Of a stretch of 64,000 nt of DNA, positions 60,033-64,000 are shown one piece after another (the first letter of the stretch is position 1; each line of letters starts with the position of its first letter). The DNA comes from Clarireedia homoeocarpa (Eukaryota; Ascomycota; Leotiomycetes; Helotiales; Rutstroemiaceae), in assembly GCA_001465935.1 (NCBI GenBank), contig LNKV01000025.1, positions 701,609 to 765,608 of the forward strand. Reading direction: 5' to 3'. Under the pieces are notes generated by a model. The model did not search any database and was not told the origin of the DNA. It worked only from the letters and a program-made list of their open reading frames with translations. The position numbers and the translations under genes were made by a program.

Positions 60033-61821
60033 TCACGAGCCATTAATAAAATTCAAACTCATCGTATTCCCACCTCTCCACTCCCTTCCCAGCACAATCT
60101 CTATCGGCCAACTCGTCCACTTCTCCCACCCCGGGCCCAACGTATCCAGCGTCGTCTTCAGCAAACTAATCCCCTTCCCTCGCATCCACGGAATATGCGA
60201 TAATTTATGCAATAACACGCAATAGTAAGTCACGAGCAGTAGGGCCTCCTTGACCTTTTCCGCAAGCATATGCTCCACTTCCTCGGGGATCATCGCAAAC
60301 CAATCCATAACGACGCTAATGGGAGAAAGTTCCTTATGCGTAGTCCAGAGACCGAAGGAGCGTCGGAGCATGGTAAGAGTGTGGTCGAGAAGCCGGCGTT
60401 GGCTTACGGGAAGCGTGGAGGTAGAGGTACTGCACCAGGCCATGGAGAGAGAGGAGAGGTGCAGATCGTCGATAGGGTCGAGTGAGGGGATGTATTCTGG
60501 AGCGCTGACTTTGGCCCATGCGTTGAAGATGGTACTGAATGGGCCGGCGGAAAGAGTCGCCCATTGTGCCGTTAGGATGTATTGGGTGCCGCGCTGTAAC
60601 CTCACCCATTGGAATTGTGGGAAGTTGCTATCGTGTGAAGGTAGCGTCTTCTCGGAGCCGAAGAATAAATGATTCGGAATGTTTTGCTCTTGTCCTGTCC
60701 ATGCAAAAACAAAAACAGTTGAGATAAATGCGAAAACCGCATGACAGTTCGCAGGGGTGAGATGGGAAATCTCAGATTGGAACAAGTGGAGAGCGGTCGC
60801 GAGATGGGTGTTTAATGCTTGCGAGTATCGAGCTGCTTTATGAGGTCGAACCTGAGACAGGTGAAGAGCAGCGAGTGCGAGAATTTCATGCATGAGAAAG
60901 GGGTATTCAAAAGCTAATTCGACGACGTTGGTCCGGAGGAGTTCTTGGCCGGAAGGGTATCCAATGAATTCTGTGGCTGTATGCATAGTCCAGAAATGAA
61001 GAAGTTCCATATCAAGGGCAGAGTACGATCCGTGAGAACCAGCAGAAGAGCTCGATGACAAAGTGGAAGCAGGGCTTAGCTCAACTCGTGAAGGCAGAGT
61101 GGTCACGGGTGTTGGCGATTTGGAATTCTTCCGTATGGCTGTTGGACCGTATAGAGCATCCCGACTTTGAAGGCTCTTGATTGGATGTGTTTGAAGATAC
61201 GAGCATTCTGAACCGTAGCTCCGACATTTTTGACAAGATGGTTTTTTCTCATCACACTGCCGTCATCTGATTAGCGACACTACTGATGCTGGTGGGTGGG
61301 TGGGTTGCGGAGAAACGGAAGATGTGAGAGACCAAGAAGCGAAAAAGTTAAATGGATGTGGAGACATGGAGAATCTCCTTGTGACCCGGATAAATGTTTC
61401 TGAGATTGTTATGCTCGAGCAAAACGAAGAATCTCCTTGTGACCCGGATAAATGTTTCTGAGATTGTTATGCTCAAACAAAACGAAAAGGGGACGGTTCC
61501 TCGGCACATGGTGCATTGCAGAATGAAAGTCCTCCGATCTCGTGCGGAATTGCGAGGCAAATCTGAACGGGTGTTGGTTCTCCCGCGCATTTATGAGGGT
61601 TTCGGCGAAAACTGCTTGGGGGCAGTCCGCGCAACACTTGTCGCGTCCATATAGATATGAGATGTTGTTGTTGCGAGAAGAAAGAGGTGCCGCTGCGAAC
61701 AATTGAAGTGGGCGGACCGAAGCAAAGATGTATGTATGCGTACCTTGACTTTTCTTGCTTTGCATTGAAGACAGCCCGTCCTGCTCTTGTGATGTGGGCG
61801 CCTCGGGCGGATAATATCCAT
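60033..61821 (-). CDS. Zn2Cys6 transcription factor with a long intron in the zinc cluster
   Basis: Predicted 433 residues in two exons, 61821-61744 and 61256-60033. Exon 1 gives MDIIRPRRPHHKSRTGCLQCKARKVK; the junction continues CDEKKPSCQKCRSYGSECSYL, completing the cluster with spacing x2, x6, x6, x2, x6. The remainder is a fungal-specific regulatory domain of the Upc2/sterol-regulator-like type (LHFWTMHTATEF, FLMHEILALAALHLS, RLQRGTQYIL). The intron of 487 nt (donor GTACGC, acceptor GGCAG, phase 0) is unusually long for this window and holds a 58-bp tandem duplication. A cryptic exon or alternative start inside it cannot be excluded; the ATG of exon 1 is the best supported by the intact cluster. 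Target genes are unknown. Confidence 0.82.
61371..61486. repeat. 58-bp tandem duplication in intron
   Basis: Two head-to-tail copies, 61371-61428 and 61429-61486, each starting GAATCTCCTTGTGACCC. They differ at two positions only, both G to A from the first to the second copy on the plus strand. Confidence 0.95.
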
Positions 61822-62153
61822 ATCTCTCCGCTTTGTATGTAGTCCCTGCTCTCGAAAGCGCGAATGAAAGCACCGAAAAAGGCCGGATATCAGCTTCAGG
61901 TCATACACAACAGAATAGATTCCAACCTTCAGCGCTGTCAAGGAGAATTGAGCTCGAGTCTTTAAGCATTCGGTTCCACGTACCTGAGTAGTGAAGAGGT
62001 GGTTGGCGGCAAGTCCCGTGTGCTATAGCGTCACAGCGAGAGCAGAACTACTCGCGCGAGCCACAAATCGGATCGTAACTTTTCACGGAAGGTGATATGG
62101 GTGGCTTGGACGAGCGTGCCATTGGTCGAGGATGATAAAACCGATGATTAACC

Positions 62154-62233
62154 TTGCATTTCGTTGCATCTGGTTGCATTTGGTTGCATTTCCTTGCATT
62201 TTCTTGCATTTTCTTGCATTTTCTTGCATCTCC
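62154..62233. repeat. TTGCAT decamer array, 8 units of 10 bp
   Basis: Eight consecutive 10-bp units, each beginning TTGCAT, in perfect phase. The last four positions vary (TTCG, CTGG, TTGG, TTCC, three times TTTC, CTCC). Confidence 0.95.
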
Positions 62234-62485
62234 TTTAGACGGCTCTTGCCGTTACCCTCAAGCGAAACATATACGTGAACGATGTCCGGTTACGAAGGAC
62301 TCTCGCCCAGAGATCCGGACCAGATATGGGCACCCAACAGCCCACATCTGGGCTGTGTGGGCTGTCGGGCTACTATTTCCGAAGGATGACTTACATACAG
62401 GAGAGCACCATCCATCATTGCCGAACAGTCCCCTCGTATATTCGTATGCAACGCTTTTACACATAATCTCGTGTCCAAATAGTCC

Positions 62486-62536
62486 GATGCACCATGTCTT
62501 AAAGTAGCTATAGATGCACCATGTCTTAAAGTAGCT
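62486..62536. repeat. 24-bp direct duplication
   Basis: Two exact copies starting GATGCACCATGTCTTAAAG (62486-62509 and 62513-62536), separated by 3 bp. Confidence 0.95.
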
Positions 62537-63441
62537 TTGGATTTGCCGGCACGGGCACTAGCTCGTACTCGGCAGCTTCGTATCGCATTTACTTATTACT
62601 TGTTATCAAAACCGAGGCTTTTCCGCTCAAACTCCCCCACAACGGTGAAGCAACACGGAATCTTCCAAGATTGTTTCTCCTCTCACAGTACGGTACAGCT
62701 TCCCCTCGGCCCCCGACACTGCACTTTCGGAAAACCAACTCGCCAAGCGCGCATAAGCTACCGCTTGGCGGGGTAGGCCCTGGGAGGAACAGCGCGTATT
62801 TGAAGGCGAACTGGCCTTATCTGTACTTGTACGTGTACTCGATGAAGAAGTCTCTCGCGAGTGTGTTCAAGCCAACCATCCGATTGTTGGTATAATCCAT
62901 TTTACGTGTGGATGTGCTATGAAACCGGATACTGTACTCTGCAAGTGGAAGGAATTCCAACCAGGAAAAGGAGGTTGATATGCTATTTTTAGTCCCGCGG
63001 CTTCCGACTCCGGTGCGGAGAACTGCATCGAGTGGTCATGTTTTTGCTCGGCTTACTCCTCGGGTTTCGTATGCAACCCAAGTATTGGTGTTTTGATTGC
63101 GCGATGGTGATCGATCGTTCATCTGGGTTGAGACATTCGGAAATGTAGCAAAGTGCCATAGTGGGGTAGCGTCAAGTACATAATATGACCACCAGAGGCA
63201 TCGAGTAGCTTCGTATGTAAACCTATCCAGAGCTCATTGGTTCTACTTTTTTCCTTTGTCCGATGGAGATCTCCTTGCTGCAGTCAGAAAATAGTTTATA
63301 GCCTTCAAGCTCAGGGGGCGTATAGATTACACATCCTGCTGCATACAAACCGACAGATGGTCTGCCAAATAGATAGCACTGTCACTGTTGGCGCCTGAGC
63401 GACCCAATCCACGGCTGCTCTGCGTACGGCTCAACACGACA

Positions 63442-63487
63442 AGCTTGACATAAATGAAGAGAGTAGCTTGACACAAATGAAGAGGGT
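63442..63487. repeat. 23-bp tandem duplication
   Basis: Two adjacent 23-bp copies starting AGCTTGACA (63442-63464 and 63465-63487) with two mismatches. They lie about 85 bp upstream of the next start codon. Confidence 0.9.
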
Positions 63488-63571
63488 TGCTTAGCAAAAC
63501 GAAGATCGAGCGACTTCCCCTTGGCCTGGATCACTTTCTTGTCTTTCCGAGTGGAAACCTCAATCAACGAA

Positions 63572-64000
63572 ATGTCTTCAGCACTGACTCTTGATCACAT
63601 TCATTCTATCATGGACCCCATTGAACAATGGGACTGGTCAAAATTCATCGGAGCAATCGATGAAAACGTCCGCTGGTGGATTGGTGCGGATGAACATGAC
63701 CCCAATACTCCTACTGGTATCTATGTATGCCTCTCCATCGTCACGATGGTATGTCTATCTTCTCTCAGATCCTCACTAACACAGGTATGTTAGAACCTCC
63801 AAGAGTGGACAGAAAAGGTTCGCAACCGTCTCATGCCCAGGCTCGATGGAGGACTCGCCATGAAAAGCAACACGCTAGATATCATTGGGCAGAAAGCAAT
63901 CATTGAAGCTACTGGCACTGCAATACAAAAGAATGGCAGGCCTTACAATAATAGGTATGATTCAACCTTATCGAAGCCCTTGCGTAGGTCATAACTTGGT
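63572..64000 (+). CDS. SnoaL/NTF2-like protein, N-terminal part
   Basis: Incomplete at the right edge. ATG at 63572. Exon 1 to 63724, intron 63725-63793, exon 2 63794-63954, then a donor GTATGA and no further exon in view. The joined start reads FIGAIDENVRWWIGADEHDPNTPTGIYNLQEW, then AIIEATGTAIQKNGRPYNNR. The DENVRWW and ATGTAIQKNGRPYNNR pieces match the fungal SnoaL-like (NTF2-fold) family, small single-domain proteins of about 130-150 residues often of unknown substrate. An alternative donor at 63749 would keep 8 more residues (VCLSIVTM) in the same phase; the shorter exon fits the family better. Function cannot be given. Confidence 0.66.

Larger units (their letters stand above)
61822..63571. 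other. 1.75 kb divergent intergenic region
   Basis: Upstream of the third Zn2Cys6 gene (minus) and of the SnoaL-like gene (plus). It contains the decamer array at 62154-62233 and two short direct duplications (62486-62536, 63442-63487). Open frames are short and unsupported. Confidence 0.6.

Overview
The window is nuclear DNA of a filamentous ascomycete (Pezizomycotina). Genes are split by short introns, mostly 44-100 nt with GT-AG ends and CTAAC-like branch sites. The gene families are fungal: Zn2Cys6 regulators, a group X hybrid histidine kinase, UDP-galactopyranose mutase, SAPS and Vps60. A Leotiomycete such as Botrytis or Sclerotinia would fit the base composition and gene style, but that placement is inference. 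I rebuilt 17 protein genes by hand from splice sites and reading frames. I saw no tRNA, rRNA, CRISPR array or convincing transposon.

Layout, left part. The 3' end of the acetolactate synthase catalytic subunit (ILV2) opens the window. A 6.8 kb and a 5.6 kb gene-poor stretch flank a Gln/Pro-rich coiled-coil protein. Next come a Zn2Cys6 regulator and a LovD-like beta-lactamase-fold enzyme in tandem. A 7.8 kb gene on the minus strand encodes a 2454-residue group X hybrid histidine kinase: degenerate protein kinase, AAA-type ATPase, GAF, HisKA, HATPase and receiver. A repeat-rich intergenic region with an assembly gap follows.

Middle. UDP-galactopyranose mutase (minus) and a triose-phosphate/nucleotide-sugar-type transporter (plus) are divergent. 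They resemble the glfA-glfB galactofuranose pair of Aspergillus. An alpha-glucoside-type MFS permease (minus) is divergent from a Zn2Cys6 regulator (plus), a MAL-like permease/regulator pair without a glucosidase.

Right part. There is a centrosomin-motif (Cnn_1N) protein, a DUF1992 (DNAJC28-like) protein with a likely mitochondrial presequence, a small secreted cysteine-containing protein, a short acidic protein, a SIT4-associated SAPS protein, Vps60/CHMP5 of ESCRT-III, a third Zn2Cys6 regulator, and the start of a SnoaL/NTF2-like gene cut by the window edge.

Main unusual signals. (1) At least eight genes switch sharply from C-rich to G-rich on the coding strand shortly before the stop codon, mostly where two genes converge. 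(2) Three introns appear to use GC-AG boundaries. (3) Several phased short tandem arrays stand out: 19 x 7 bp, 8 x 10 bp, and 3 x 24 bp built of hexamers. (4) A 58-bp tandem duplication lies inside a 487-nt intron that splits a zinc cluster.
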